Assembly (NCBI GenBank): GCA_019638015.1
Contig: JAHBUP010000001.1
Coordinates: forward strand, 3,690,424 to 3,754,423
Source: Melioribacteraceae bacterium
GTDB lineage: Bacteria; Bacteroidota; Ignavibacteria; Ignavibacteriales; Melioribacteraceae
DNA length: 64,000 nt
Direction of reading: 5' to 3'
The first letter of the stretch is position 1. Each line of letters begins with the position of its first letter. The notes beneath the pieces were generated by a model that saw only the letters and a program-made list of their open reading frames with translations, did no database searches and was not told where the DNA came from. A program made the position numbers and the translations under genes. Of the stretch, positions 36,979 through 45,960 are shown piece after piece.

Positions 36979-37470
36979 ATGGAATCGTATCCAGCAATTT
37001 TGACTTTACATATTATATTTGCCGGAATCTGGCTTGTAAATTTTATTTTGGATTTTCCCATAAGAAAAATGATAAAAAATACTGCCGGTAGTGTCAGTCA
37101 AAAAACTTATATATCTATATACCTTTATTTAATCAATCTGCTTGGTATGATAGGCGCAATTGGTATTTTAGTTACCGGAATTTCGCTGGTATTATTAAAT
37201 CCCGGGTACAATTTTTTTCAAATGAGCGCAAATCACTGGCTTGCATCAAAACAAATATTAATGGTTATTCTTTTAATAGTTCTGGGAGCTTTCCTTATTC
37301 CCACAGCAAGAAAATTAAGATTGGGGCTTCAAGCAAATAGCGATAATTCTGATACACTCTCTGCGGGCGTTTACAGTAATCTGAAAAAACTTTTTAAACT
37401 AAATACAATCATTAACTTTATAGTGCTTATTAATTTTCTTTTTGCGATTACTCATAATTTTATAGGATAA
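36979..37470 (+). CDS. Four-span membrane protein of unknown function
   Basis: The 163-residue protein has about four hydrophobic helices: ILTLHIIFAGIWLVNFIL, LINLLGMIGAIGILVTGISL, ILMVILLIVLGAFLI and a C-terminal IINFIVLINFLFAI. The first helix carries a His (LHIIFAGIW), as in small CopD/DUF2269-like membrane proteins that bind haem or metal through helix histidines. This similarity is weak. AAGGA lies 7 bases before the ATG. It ends one base before dxr starts, so it is probably cotranscribed with dxr. Confidence 0.65.
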   Translation: MESYPAILTLHIIFAGIWLVNFILDFPIRKMIKNTAGSVSQKTYISIYLYLINLLGMIGAIGILVTGISLVLLNPGYNFFQMSANHWLASKQILMVILLIVLGAFLIPTARKLRLGLQANSDNSDTLSAGVYSNLKKLFKLNTIINFIVLINFLFAITHNFIG

Positions 37471-37471
37471 A

Positions 37472-38617
37472 ATGAAACAGCTTTTGCTGCTTGGTTCAAC
37501 TGGTTCTATAGGTTTAAATACCCTTGAGTTGGTTAGAACATTCCCCGATAAATTTTCGATATCCGGTTTATCCGCTAATGAAAATATTGATGAACTTCAT
37601 AAACAAATATTAGAGTTCAATCCTCATAAAGCCGCAGTTCGAAATGTTGAAAAAGCAAAAATATTAAGAGAAATGGTAGGCAATAAATGTGAAATTCTCT
37701 CGGGGGATCAGGGAATTTTAGAAATAACTCGCAATTCTGATTATGATGTTTTCGTCTCAGCTCTTGTTGGTTTTGCAGGTTTAACGCCTACAATTGAAGC
37801 GATAAAAAAGAAAAAACGAATTGCTTTGGCAAATAAGGAAACATTGGTTGTTGCAGGAGAAATTGTTTCTTTACTTTGTAATGAATACGATGTTGATTTA
37901 CTTCCAATCGATTCTGAGCATAGCGCCATTTTTCAGTCCCTTGTTGGAGAGAATAGACGTCGAATCAATAAAATAATTTTGACCGCCTCAGGCGGACCAT
38001 TTCGTGAGAAACCAATTGGTGAGTTAAATAAGGTAACTGTGAAAGAGGCACTAAATCATCCAAATTGGAAAATGGGAAATAAAATAACCATTGATTCGGC
38101 AAGTATGATGAATAAAGGTCTCGAGGTGATTGAGGCTTATTGGTTATTTAATCTTCCTAAAGAAAAAATTGAAGTGGTGATTCATCCGCAATCTATAATT
38201 CACTCAATGGTAGAATTTATTGACGGCTCCATAAAAGCACAACTTAGCACGCCCGACATGAAACTTCCCATTTTGTACGCCCTAACTTATCCAGATAGAT
38301 TAAGTTATAATGGTGTAGCTACTGACTTTAAAAAAATAAATCAAATGACGTTTTTTGAGCCAGATTTTAATAAATTTAGGTGTTTAAAACTGGCATATGA
38401 TGTAATTGAGATTGGCGGTACTGCTCCTTGTGTCTTGAATGCCGCTAATGAGATTGCTGTAGAAAAATTTTTAGAGGGCAAAATAAAATTTTTACAGATT
38501 CCCGAAATAATTTTACAAGCGCTTGAAAAAATAAAAATTGAAAAATCAGCATCTCTGGAAACAATTATCGAAGCAGATTTTTTAACACGAGATTATCTGA
38601 AAAGAATATTTAACTAA
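37472..38617 (+). CDS. dxr: 1-deoxy-D-xylulose 5-phosphate reductoisomerase
   Basis: Dxr converts DXP to MEP with NADPH, committing carbon to isoprenoid synthesis. The 381-residue protein begins with LLGSTGSIGLNTLELV (NADPH fold) and has ALANKETLVVAGEIV, LLPIDSEHSAIFQSL (metal ligands), KIILTASGGPFR, ALNHPNWKMG, KITIDSASMMNKGLEVIEA and HPQSIIHSMVEF. The family's substrate and metal residues are intact. RseP follows 11 bases after its stop, an arrangement common in bacteria. Confidence 0.98.
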   Translation: MKQLLLLGSTGSIGLNTLELVRTFPDKFSISGLSANENIDELHKQILEFNPHKAAVRNVEKAKILREMVGNKCEILSGDQGILEITRNSDYDVFVSALVGFAGLTPTIEAIKKKKRIALANKETLVVAGEIVSLLCNEYDVDLLPIDSEHSAIFQSLVGENRRRINKIILTASGGPFREKPIGELNKVTVKEALNHPNWKMGNKITIDSASMMNKGLEVIEAYWLFNLPKEKIEVVIHPQSIIHSMVEFIDGSIKAQLSTPDMKLPILYALTYPDRLSYNGVATDFKKINQMTFFEPDFNKFRCLKLAYDVIEIGGTAPCVLNAANEIAVEKFLEGKIKFLQIPEIILQALEKIKIEKSASLETIIEADFLTRDYLKRIFN

Positions 38618-38628
38618 AAGAGAACTAA

Positions 38629-39984
38629 ATGGACTACTTAATATATTTTATTGTCACTATAGCAATACTGGTTTTTGTTCATGAGTTCGGACATTTTGCC
38701 GCGGCAAAAATCTCTAAGATGAGGGTGGATGTATTTGCTATTGGGTTTGGTAAAAGACTCTTTGGCTTTAATAAACTAACCGGGTTCACTTTTGGAAACC
38801 TTCCTACCGATTTCGATGGACAAGGAAATACTGATTACAGATTATGTCTCCTTCCTTTTGGAGGATATGTAAAAATTACAGGCATGGTTGATGAAAGTCT
38901 TGATACAAAATCACTAGAATCTGAACCAAAACCGTATGAGTTTAGAGCCAAATCTACTATCGCTAAATTATTTGTTATTACTGCCGGTGTTGCAATGAAT
39001 CTACTGCTGACATTAGTAATATTTTGGGGTATTAATTTCTTTCAAGGTAAACAGGTATTTAATACTACCACAATTCATAGAATTGAAAGCGATAGTAAAG
39101 CCGCTGAGGTTGGATTTAAGTCGGGCGATTCTATAGTTGAGATTAATGGTGTCTTTGTTAATAATTGGGATGATGTAGTAGAAAATCTTATCGCCAAAAA
39201 TTTAACTACCGACGCTACGGTTACTGTTTACCGCGATAGCGCGAAAGTGAATTTGAACATTCCAAGAAAATTTATAAACGATTCGGCTCAAGAGGGTTTT
39301 TTCTTAGTTCCGTCACCATCACAACCGGTAATAATTGAGGTGGTAAAAAATTCGCCAGCAGAAGACGCCGGATTAAAACCCCGCGACATCATTCTTGAAA
39401 TGAATAATGAGGTTTTAACTGATGGATTAATGATAAACAATATTATTACTTCAAATAAAACTTCTGAAATTTCTATTGTATTACTGAGAGATCTTGATAC
39501 AATCAGAACGATGGTTAAACCAAGCATGGAAGGTAAAATTGGAATTTCACATTCATTAGCTTATACGGGAAACATTACATACAAGACATATGGGTTCTTA
39601 ACTTCAATTACTCAAAGCTTTGCAAACGCAGCCGATTATACAGTATTAACTCTCTCTATGCTAAAGAATGTTATAACCGGAAAAATTGAATTTAAGCAAG
39701 CCTTTGGTGGACCAGTTAAAATTGCGCAGTTTGCAGCTAAAAGTGCAGACACCGGAATAATCGCTTTCTTATACTTTTTAGCTATGCTAAGTTTGAGCCT
39801 TGCTATTATTAATATACTTCCATTCCCTGTTTTAGATGGTGGACATTTTGTGATAATTTTAATTGAGGGATTGTTCAGAAGAGAATTGCCTCTAAAGGTA
39901 AAAATCGTAATTCAAAATACTGGCTTCGCTATTCTATTGTTATTAATGGCGTTTATTATTTATAATGATCTTATAAGTCTCTAA
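38629..39984 (+). CDS. rseP: RIP metalloprotease RseP
   Basis: The 451-residue intramembrane site-2 protease cleaves anti-sigma factors and leftover signal peptides within the inner membrane. The zinc motif HEFGH is at residues 18-22 in the first helix, and the C-terminal LDGGH gives the Asp ligand. Two PDZ domains lie in the periplasmic part (about 140-205 and 225-290; AEVGFKSGDSIVEING and AEDAGLKPRDIILEMN). It is coupled to dxr and followed by a strong terminator. The ECF anti-sigma-like protein at 42.7-43.2 kb is one possible substrate. Confidence 0.96.
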   Translation: MDYLIYFIVTIAILVFVHEFGHFAAAKISKMRVDVFAIGFGKRLFGFNKLTGFTFGNLPTDFDGQGNTDYRLCLLPFGGYVKITGMVDESLDTKSLESEPKPYEFRAKSTIAKLFVITAGVAMNLLLTLVIFWGINFFQGKQVFNTTTIHRIESDSKAAEVGFKSGDSIVEINGVFVNNWDDVVENLIAKNLTTDATVTVYRDSAKVNLNIPRKFINDSAQEGFFLVPSPSQPVIIEVVKNSPAEDAGLKPRDIILEMNNEVLTDGLMINNIITSNKTSEISIVLLRDLDTIRTMVKPSMEGKIGISHSLAYTGNITYKTYGFLTSITQSFANAADYTVLTLSMLKNVITGKIEFKQAFGGPVKIAQFAAKSADTGIIAFLYFLAMLSLSLAIINILPFPVLDGGHFVIILIEGLFRRELPLKVKIVIQNTGFAILLLLMAFIIYNDLISL

Positions 39985-39993
39985 TTTGCTTCG

Positions 39994-40023
39994 AGGCTCT
40001 TCCATTGTGAAGAGCCTTTTTTA
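39994..40023 (+). terminator. Rho-independent terminator after rseP
   Basis: A 9-bp stem AGGCTCTTC (39994-40002) and GAAGAGCCT (40009-40017) with a 6-base loop is followed by TTTTTT from 40017. It separates the dxr-rseP transcript from the TonB receptor gene. Confidence 0.9.
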
Positions 40024-40038
40024 TATAGAACGGATTTA

Positions 40039-41868
40039 ATGATGAAAAAAATCATCTCGCTATACCTCCTCTTCATATTAAATTTTCTGATCTATCCCCA
40101 ATCTGAAAAAGAATATCAAATTGATGAAATAGTAATTACTTCCGGAAGAATATCGATCCCCTCCTCTGATTTAAATAGAAATTTATTCGTAATTACTAAT
40201 AAAGATTTGCGTAAGCTACCTGCCACAAATATTATTGACATCTTGAAATTTATTTCATCCGTTGATTTAAGATCACGAGGAGTTGAAGGAGTTCAATCTG
40301 ATATATCTATTAGAGGTGGAAATTTTGAACAAACTTTAATTATGATTGATGGAGTAAAAATTAGCGATCCACAAACTGGGCACCACAATTTAAATCTCCC
40401 CCTTTCGATTGATAACATTGATAGAATTGAAATTCTAAAGGGAGAAGGATCCCGCAGTTTTGGGGCAAACGCATTCAGCGGAGCAATTAACTTTATTACC
40501 AAAAAAGAAAAGTCTAGTACACTTTCAATATCAATTCTCGGCGGTCAAAATAATCTATTTGAAACTGCCGTTAGCGGCTCATTACCTATTTTTTTTAGCA
40601 CTAACAATTTTTCATTGAGTAAAAAGAAGTCGGATGGATATAGGCACAACACGAATTTCGATATAACCAATTTCACTTTTAATCAAACTTTGTCCTTTAA
40701 TAAAGCTGTTCTTAATTTGTTCACTGGCTATATAGACAAAAAATTTGATGCAAATAGTTTTTACAGTGACCGATTTCCTGATCAATGGGAACATACAAAA
40801 ACCAAGATGGCGCACTTAACCTCAGAGGTTGAACTTTCTGGAATAATTATCTCTCCAAAAATTTATTGGCGCGAAAATGATGATGATTACCGACTAGATA
40901 ACAATAGACCCGAATGGTATCGCAATATTCATAAGACAAATTCTTATGGTTTCGAGATTCAATCAACATTCAAAAGTATGATAGGAAAAATTAGCTTTGG
41001 TGCAGAGGTCGCCTGGGATGAGATTATCAGTTCGAATTTGGGGAATCACAAAAGGAGCAAAAGAGGTTTATTTCTCGAAAATATTTTTGAACCGCTTGAA
41101 AAAATATCAATTTCGATTGGCGGGTTTGCGTATAATTATACCAATATTGGCTGGCAGATATGGCCGGGAATTAATGCCGGCTACCAATTAAGTAATGAAG
41201 TGAGAATTTTTAGTTCTTATGGTAAAGCATTCAGAATTCCGACTTTTACAGAACTTTTCTACACAAGTCCCGCCAACATGGGAAATCCTCTTCTTATTCA
41301 TGAACAAACTAATAATTTTGAAATTGGCGCCAGATATAAGAATAATTATATACAAGCAAATTTTGCTCTATTTATTAAAAATGGTAATAATATTATTGAT
41401 TGGGTGAGAAGGTCTTATGATGAACCATGGAGAGTTGAAAATGTTACTGAGATTCAGACAAGAGGAATCGAGCTTTCTTTTTCATTGGACTCAAGCTATA
41501 TTTTTGATTATGAGCCTATTAGAAATATTAACTTCGGTTACACGTATCTAAATTCAAATCGTAAGGCGGGAATTTATGAATCGCGTTATTTGTTAGATCA
41601 TCTTAAACATCACTTTGTACTTAGCATATCTAACAAGCTACCATTCTCAGTTAATCAAAATTGGATTTTGCGGTTTGAAGAGAGAGAACACTTCAATTCA
41701 AATTTTATTATCAACACTCAATTCACAAAAAAAATAAATCATTTCGATATATATATACTTCTCTCAAACATATTCAATTCAAGCAATTTTGATCTAAGCG
41801 GAATTCCTTTACCAGGTAGGTTAATTAGCGCGGGTGTGAAATTTCACTTATCCGATAAATCAAATTAA
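40039..41868 (+). CDS. TonB-dependent outer-membrane receptor
   Basis: The 609-residue protein has a signal peptide ending NFLIYPQ, a TonB box-like DEIVITSG near the mature N-terminus, the plug domain (about 35-155; LRSRGVEGVQSDISIRGG, TLIMIDGVKISDP, RIEILKGEGSRSFGANAFSG) and a 22-strand barrel ending in FHLSDKSN. It resembles siderophore or cobalamin receptors (BtuB-type) more than SusC. The ligand is unknown. It may be the receptor served by the adjacent TonB-domain proteins across the convergent terminator, although they are on the other strand. There is no cobalamin riboswitch in the 54 bases upstream. Confidence 0.93.
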   Translation: MMKKIISLYLLFILNFLIYPQSEKEYQIDEIVITSGRISIPSSDLNRNLFVITNKDLRKLPATNIIDILKFISSVDLRSRGVEGVQSDISIRGGNFEQTLIMIDGVKISDPQTGHHNLNLPLSIDNIDRIEILKGEGSRSFGANAFSGAINFITKKEKSSTLSISILGGQNNLFETAVSGSLPIFFSTNNFSLSKKKSDGYRHNTNFDITNFTFNQTLSFNKAVLNLFTGYIDKKFDANSFYSDRFPDQWEHTKTKMAHLTSEVELSGIIISPKIYWRENDDDYRLDNNRPEWYRNIHKTNSYGFEIQSTFKSMIGKISFGAEVAWDEIISSNLGNHKRSKRGLFLENIFEPLEKISISIGGFAYNYTNIGWQIWPGINAGYQLSNEVRIFSSYGKAFRIPTFTELFYTSPANMGNPLLIHEQTNNFEIGARYKNNYIQANFALFIKNGNNIIDWVRRSYDEPWRVENVTEIQTRGIELSFSLDSSYIFDYEPIRNINFGYTYLNSNRKAGIYESRYLLDHLKHHFVLSISNKLPFSVNQNWILRFEEREHFNSNFIINTQFTKKINHFDIYILLSNIFNSSNFDLSGIPLPGRLISAGVKFHLSDKSN

Positions 41869-41872
41869 GATT

Positions 41873-41897
41873 GAATGCCGGCAACAAACCGGCATTC
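41873..41897. terminator. Terminator-like hairpin between convergent genes
   Basis: The 9-bp stem GAATGCCGG (41873-41881) and CCGGCATTC (41889-41897) with a 7-base loop has only AT-rich flanks, without a long U-run. It lies between the TonB receptor and TonB-domain genes. Confidence 0.65.
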
Positions 41898-41914
41898 ATA
41901 AATTATGTTCATTG

Positions 41915-42283
41915 CTACTTTTTATCGTCCAGCTTAAACATCACTGGGATTGTAACTTCTGCTTTTACTTTCTTGCCATCTTTAATTGCCGGTAAAAATT
42001 CTGTTGCTTTTATAGCAGCAATTGCCGCTTCAGCCAATACTGGATTCCCATCATTTGCCAATGTGGCGTTAATAACTTTTCCATCTTCTCCCACAACTGC
42101 CTTTATTAATACTTTACCCTGAATTTTTTCTGCTTTTGCTGATTCAGGATAAACAACATTTTGCAGTATGGCTTTCATTCCTCCTACCGGCATTGGGTGT
42201 TCGCCTTCTTTCTCCTGAGCATAGTGTGAGGTAAAAGAAGCAACTAAAATAATTATTAGAAAAAGTATTTTGATATTTTTCAT
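41915..42283 (-). CDS. Secreted TonB C-terminal-domain protein
   Basis: The 122-residue protein has a signal peptide (IKILFLIIILVASFTSHYAQ) and is then almost entirely a TonB C-terminal domain: MPVGGMKAILQNVVYPESAK, GKVLIKAVVGEDGKV and a terminal KVKAEVTIPVMFKLDD. It lacks the cytoplasmic-side anchor and Pro-rich spacer of a true TonB, so it cannot be a conventional energy transducer. It is a paralogue of the neighbouring lipoprotein (8-base gap), giving a tandem duplicate. Confidence 0.88.
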   Translation of the reverse strand: MKNIKILFLIIILVASFTSHYAQEKEGEHPMPVGGMKAILQNVVYPESAKAEKIQGKVLIKAVVGEDGKVINATLANDGNPVLAEAAIAAIKATEFLPAIKDGKKVKAEVTIPVMFKLDDKK

Positions 42284-42291
42284 ACTAACTC

Positions 42292-42678
42292 CTATTGTAA
42301 TTTAAATACTATTGGTATTGCGACCTGTACTTTTACAGGTTTACCCTTTTGTTTGCCTGGCAAAAATTTTGTTCTTTTAACGGCATTCTCAGCGGCGCTG
42401 TCCAATGCTGTATTAGTACCTTTTAGCAATTCCGTTTTAACCACATCACCATCTTCATTTATAAATGCTTTAACAAAAACTTTACCCTGAATCCCACTTT
42501 CTTTTGCCTCTTTTGGATAAACAACATTTTTCATTAATGCTTGAATTCCTCCCACAGGCATTGGTGTTTCTTCAACAGACACAAAATAAAAATCTTCCTT
42601 TGGAGGAAGCTTTTCCTCTTTATTATTATTACAACTTGCCAAACCGATCATCAACCAAAGAAAGAATAGTTTTTTCAT
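42292..42678 (-). CDS. TonB C-terminal-domain lipoprotein
   Basis: The 128-residue protein has a lipobox (KLFFLWLMIGLASC), so it is attached to a membrane by lipid. Its domain is a paralogue of the next protein (MPVGGIQALMKNVVYPKEAK, GKVFVKAFINEDGDV, KVQVAIPIVFKLQ). The start ATG at 42678 is preferred over 42690, since an AGGTG is placed 4 bases upstream and the signal then starts MKK. It is eight bases from the anti-sigma gene and eight from its paralogue, so the four genes form an operon with the ECF sigma factor. Confidence 0.87.
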   Translation of the reverse strand: MKKLFFLWLMIGLASCNNNKEEKLPPKEDFYFVSVEETPMPVGGIQALMKNVVYPKEAKESGIQGKVFVKAFINEDGDVVKTELLKGTNTALDSAAENAVKRTKFLPGKQKGKPVKVQVAIPIVFKLQ

Positions 42679-42686
42679 TATGCACC

Positions 42687-43151
42687 TCATAAATTTGCTT
42701 TTATTGCTGTCTGTTTTAGATTATTCGCTTCGATCTGTACAACCGGAATACTATTAAGAAGAAGTTCAACTTCTTTTTGTTTATAATTTATCTGCTCTAT
42801 TGATTGATCCAATTGATGTTGATAAGTGCGAAGGTCATAATAAAACAGTATGGAAACTATAAACATTACCAGCGCAAATGAATAGGCTAAAAGCGTGGAA
42901 AACTTAAAGTCTGGCAGAGTAAATTTATGTTTAGCTGTTTTTTCATAAAGTGTATTCAAGATTTTTTTATCCAACTGATGTGGATATTCCTCGATTATTT
43001 CCTCAGATGATTTTTTCAATTCATATATAGTTTTAAAATAATCGCGCGCTTTTTCATCAACAGCTAATAACTGGAATAGCTGGGGCTCCATTGATTTATG
43101 CAGTTCCTTGTCAAAATATTGCTCAATAGTATTTTTAGTTTGCTCATTCAT
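42687..43151 (-). CDS. Anti-sigma-factor-like single-span membrane protein
   Basis: The 154-residue protein follows the ECF sigma gene with 24 bases between. An N-terminal soluble helical part (about 1-80: IEQYFDKELHKSMEPQLFQL) resembles the zinc-less ASD (anti-sigma) fold and precedes a membrane segment at about 91-110 (LLAYSFALVMFIVSILFYY) and a periplasmic coiled-coil tail. No zinc-finger His/Cys residues are seen. Given the position it likely sequesters the sigma factor and is released by proteolysis. The ATG at 43151 is chosen over 43169 because it follows a GGTG by 8 bases. Confidence 0.75.
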   Translation of the reverse strand: MNEQTKNTIEQYFDKELHKSMEPQLFQLLAVDEKARDYFKTIYELKKSSEEIIEEYPHQLDKKILNTLYEKTAKHKFTLPDFKFSTLLAYSFALVMFIVSILFYYDLRTYQHQLDQSIEQINYKQKEVELLLNSIPVVQIEANNLKQTAIKANL

Positions 43152-43175
43152 AATATTCACCATTCCCATTTATAT

Positions 43176-43700
43176 CTAAATTATTTTCTTTGTGAGTCTT
43201 GATACTAATTTTACTCTTGTCTTGTGCAACCTACTTTTAACTAACTCCTCCGGAATTCCCAATAATTCAGAAATTTCCTTGTATGAATATTGTCCATATT
43301 CTTTGAGAACAAAAACTTCCTTTTGATCAAGAGGAATCTTCTCTAACTCCTCTAATACAATATTTCGTATTTCATTTAACTCTACTTGCAGTTCAACATC
43401 CTCCCCCGAGTCAATTTCTACTTCTGCAGAATCAGAAACATTGAACTTATCAACATGTACTTTTTTAGTTCTGAAGTACGAATAGATTTCATTTCTAATT
43501 GAGGTAAAAAGCCAAAACTCAACTCTTTCTTTATCCCTAATTTTATCCAAATTTTCAAATAACCGTATAAAAACATTTTGAATTAAATCCTCGCATAACA
43601 TTTTATCGTACAGCATACGAATCGCATAATTGTATAATCGCTTTTTATGCTGATTATAAATCAGAGTAAATTCAATTATTTTTTGCGAATTATTCTTCAA
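43176..43700 (-). CDS. ECF-subfamily RNA polymerase sigma-70 factor
   Basis: The 174-residue protein has sigma region 2 (YNYAIRMLYDKMLCEDLIQNVFIRLF, and EFWLFTSIRNEIYSYFRT) and region 4 (IPLDQKEVFVLKEYGQYSYKEISELLGI, then VKSRLHKTRVKL). It directs RNA polymerase to its regulon promoters. Its own operon carries an anti-sigma-like protein and two TonB-domain proteins. The lipoprotein upstream (76 bases) may belong to the same transcript. Confidence 0.93.
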   Translation of the reverse strand: MKNNSQKIIEFTLIYNQHKKRLYNYAIRMLYDKMLCEDLIQNVFIRLFENLDKIRDKERVEFWLFTSIRNEIYSYFRTKKVHVDKFNVSDSAEVEIDSGEDVELQVELNEIRNIVLEELEKIPLDQKEVFVLKEYGQYSYKEISELLGIPEELVKSRLHKTRVKLVSRLTKKII

Positions 43701-43776
43701 AGTTTCTTTTTCTTTTTATAAAAGATGCTTCAACACAGAAAATGTTGCCGGTAGAAATTAATAATTTTAGAATAAT

Positions 43777-44334
43777 TTATTGAATTGTGGCAAGAATGGT
43801 GTTTTGAACATTAAACAATTCTTCTGAATTCTGTGAGTTTGAGGAACTAGCAGTGCATTCATAGAATTTGTCCTTGAATTTGAACAGCACAACTCGAATT
43901 TTGGAATTGCCTTGACCTGTATACTCATAGGCTAAAAATTTGGTGTGATTCACCTGGAAGAACTCTTCATTCAAAAAAGATAAAGGTGCGTTTCCAACCT
44001 TTGCTTTGCGAAAAGCAAAATTTAATCGTTTTAATTCTGGCAATCCCCCAATCACTAATTGGTTGGCAGTGGAAGAATCCACATTGATTGGTATAAAACT
44101 AATAGAGGCCGAATAATCTTCTTTGATAAGCCATATTTCATTGATTCGAAATTCATTATCCTCTGCAATGAACCAACCCTTTGGAAGAATCACAGAGATT
44201 GCGCCCGATTGTGATGATACTTTACCGCTTGTGAGAGGGTAATCGGAAAAATAGAGAGAGTTAATTTTTCCCGAACATGCTGATATAATAACAATCAACC
44301 CAATCGATAAGTATTTGAAAAATTTTTTATTCAT
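43777..44334 (-). CDS. Lipoprotein of unknown function
   Basis: The 185-residue protein has a lipobox (YLSIGLIVIISAC, Cys20) and a beta-rich mature part starting with SGAISVILPKGWFIAEDNEF. The C-terminal ECTASSSNSQNSEELFNVQNTILATIQ is helical. I know no family. Its layout (extracytoplasmic beta domain of about 160 residues with one Cys) is shared with lipoproteins that sample lipids or protect from stress. It sits 76 bases upstream of the ECF operon on the same strand. Confidence 0.6.
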   Translation of the reverse strand: MNKKFFKYLSIGLIVIISACSGKINSLYFSDYPLTSGKVSSQSGAISVILPKGWFIAEDNEFRINEIWLIKEDYSASISFIPINVDSSTANQLVIGGLPELKRLNFAFRKAKVGNAPLSFLNEEFFQVNHTKFLAYEYTGQGNSKIRVVLFKFKDKFYECTASSSNSQNSEELFNVQNTILATIQ

Positions 44335-44470
44335 GATATTAAATATATAAAGAAATCTAATTTTGCCCGATCATAATTTCATCCGCTACCTTATTCAATT
44401 TTACATTTTCACTAATCTTGAAAATAATAGATACCCTTATGGCTTAAAACTTTTTTGAGGCTAATTCAAT

Positions 44471-44504
44471 TATTGGTTTTATATCTATTGGTTTTATAAT
44501 TTTG
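44471..44504 (+). promoter_or_regulatory. 15-bp-period direct repeat and promoter-like element upstream of cydA
   Basis: TATTGGTTTTATA occurs at 44471-44483 and again, exactly, at 44486-44498, a 15-bp period (13 of 15 bases identical). TAATTTTG at 44497-44504 matches the Bacteroidota -7 element TAnnTTTG, with TTG at 44473-44475 about 21 bases upstream. This suggests a promoter with a repeat-binding regulator, about 65 bases before ATG 44570. Use of Bacteroidota-type promoters in this organism is an assumption. Confidence 0.4.
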
Positions 44505-44569
44505 TTTAGGATGTAAAAGCAATATTAATTTTATTTAGATTACAATCTGTTAATTCATGAGGTATTGCC

Positions 44570-45937
44570 ATGGATGTTGAAATACTTGCACGACTTCAGT
44601 TTGCCTTCACAATCGCATTCCATTACATATATCCGCCATTAAGTATTGGACTAGGAGTTTTGCTCGTAGTTATGGAAGCGATGTATCTCAAAACAAAAAA
44701 CAAACTTTACGAAAATATGACAAGGTTTTGGGTTAAAGTTTTTGCGTTAACCTTTGCGATTGGTGTAGCAACCGGTATTGTTATGGAATTTGAATTTGGT
44801 ACAAATTGGTCAACCTATTCTCGTTTTGTTGGCGATGTGTTTGGAAGCGCGTTAGCCGCAGAGGGAATATTTGCCTTTTTTCTCGAATCTGGTTTCTTAG
44901 CAATATTAGTTTTCGGATGGAATAAAGTATCCCCAAAAGTTCACTTCTTTTCAACTATAATGGTCTCACTTGGATCAATGATGAGTGCTGTATGGATTGT
45001 TATTGCAAATTCTTGGCAGCAAACCCCTGCTGGATTTCATATTGTGGGAGAAGGAATAAACGCCAGAGCTGAAATAACAGATTTCTGGGAAATGGTTTTT
45101 AATCCTTCATCAATGGAAAGATTAGCGCATGTACTATCCGGGGCATGGCTTGCGGGTGCCTTTTTAGTTTTAAGTGTGAGCGCTTATTACATTCTTAAAA
45201 ACAAGCATATTGAATTCGCGAAATCTTCATTCAAAATTGCCGCTGGATTAGCATTATTTGCCTCCCTCTTTCAATTATATACGGGACATCAAAGCGCAGT
45301 TGGTATAAGCAAGACTCAACCGGCAAAACTTGCGGCGTTTGAAGCTCACTTCGATTCATCAGCCGCAGGTGATTTATATTTATTCGGATGGGTAAATGAA
45401 GAACAGCAGGAAGTAAAATTTGGCGCTAGAATTCCCGGAATGTTGAGTTATCTTGTTTATGGCGATTCAAAAAAACCTATTACCGGATTAAATTCTTTTA
45501 AACCGGAGGACAGACCTCCTGTTAATATAGTATTTCAAAGTTATCATGTGATGGTTGCTATTGGATTTATGTTAATCGCCCTCGGGATAATAGCCGTATT
45601 TTCGTGGCGCTCTGATAAAATGTTTAGTAAGAAATGGTTGATGAGAATTTTTATTTTCGCAGTTCTGGGACCTCAAATCGCAAATCAACTTGGATGGATT
45701 TCGGCCGAAGTGGGCAGACAACCATGGATAGTATATGGTTTATTGAGAACATCTGAAGGGCTTTCAAAAGTAGTATCAGCCGAACAAATCATGTTCTCAT
45801 TAATATTATTCATGATTATATATTCTCTTCTTTTTGTGTTGTTCATATATCTTCTTAACGAAAAAATTAAACATGGCCCCGAGCATACAGAATTAATTAG
45901 TTCGGAATACCAAAATCAAAAATCAATACTGAAATAA
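44570..45937 (+). CDS. cydA: Cytochrome bd ubiquinol oxidase subunit I
   Basis: CydA carries the haem b558/b595/d site and the quinol oxidation loop of the high-affinity, oxygen-scavenging cytochrome bd. The 455-residue protein has [20 protein letters not shown] (His18 haem ligand), [57 protein letters not shown] and the C-terminal [18 protein letters not shown]. It precedes cydB by 23 bases. A GAGGT lies before ATG 44570. It equips the cell for microaerobic respiration. Confidence 0.98.
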   Translation: MDVEILARLQFAFTIAFHYIYPPLSIGLGVLLVVMEAMYLKTKNKLYENMTRFWVKVFALTFAIGVATGIVMEFEFGTNWSTYSRFVGDVFGSALAAEGIFAFFLESGFLAILVFGWNKVSPKVHFFSTIMVSLGSMMSAVWIVIANSWQQTPAGFHIVGEGINARAEITDFWEMVFNPSSMERLAHVLSGAWLAGAFLVLSVSAYYILKNKHIEFAKSSFKIAAGLALFASLFQLYTGHQSAVGISKTQPAKLAAFEAHFDSSAAGDLYLFGWVNEEQQEVKFGARIPGMLSYLVYGDSKKPITGLNSFKPEDRPPVNIVFQSYHVMVAIGFMLIALGIIAVFSWRSDKMFSKKWLMRIFIFAVLGPQIANQLGWISAEVGRQPWIVYGLLRTSEGLSKVVSAEQIMFSLILFMIIYSLLFVLFIYLLNEKIKHGPEHTELISSEYQNQKSILK

Positions 45938-45960
45938 TTTTTAATTAAGGAAGATGTTTT

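Noticed and set aside
39985..40038. Cobalamin riboswitch upstream of the TonB receptor
   Set aside because: The spacer is only 54 bases and is mostly a terminator hairpin; no B12-box sequence is seen.
43152..43169. Upstream ATG for the anti-sigma-like gene
   Set aside because: The downstream ATG 43151 has a better-placed GGTG site, and the six extra residues are unlikely to be native.
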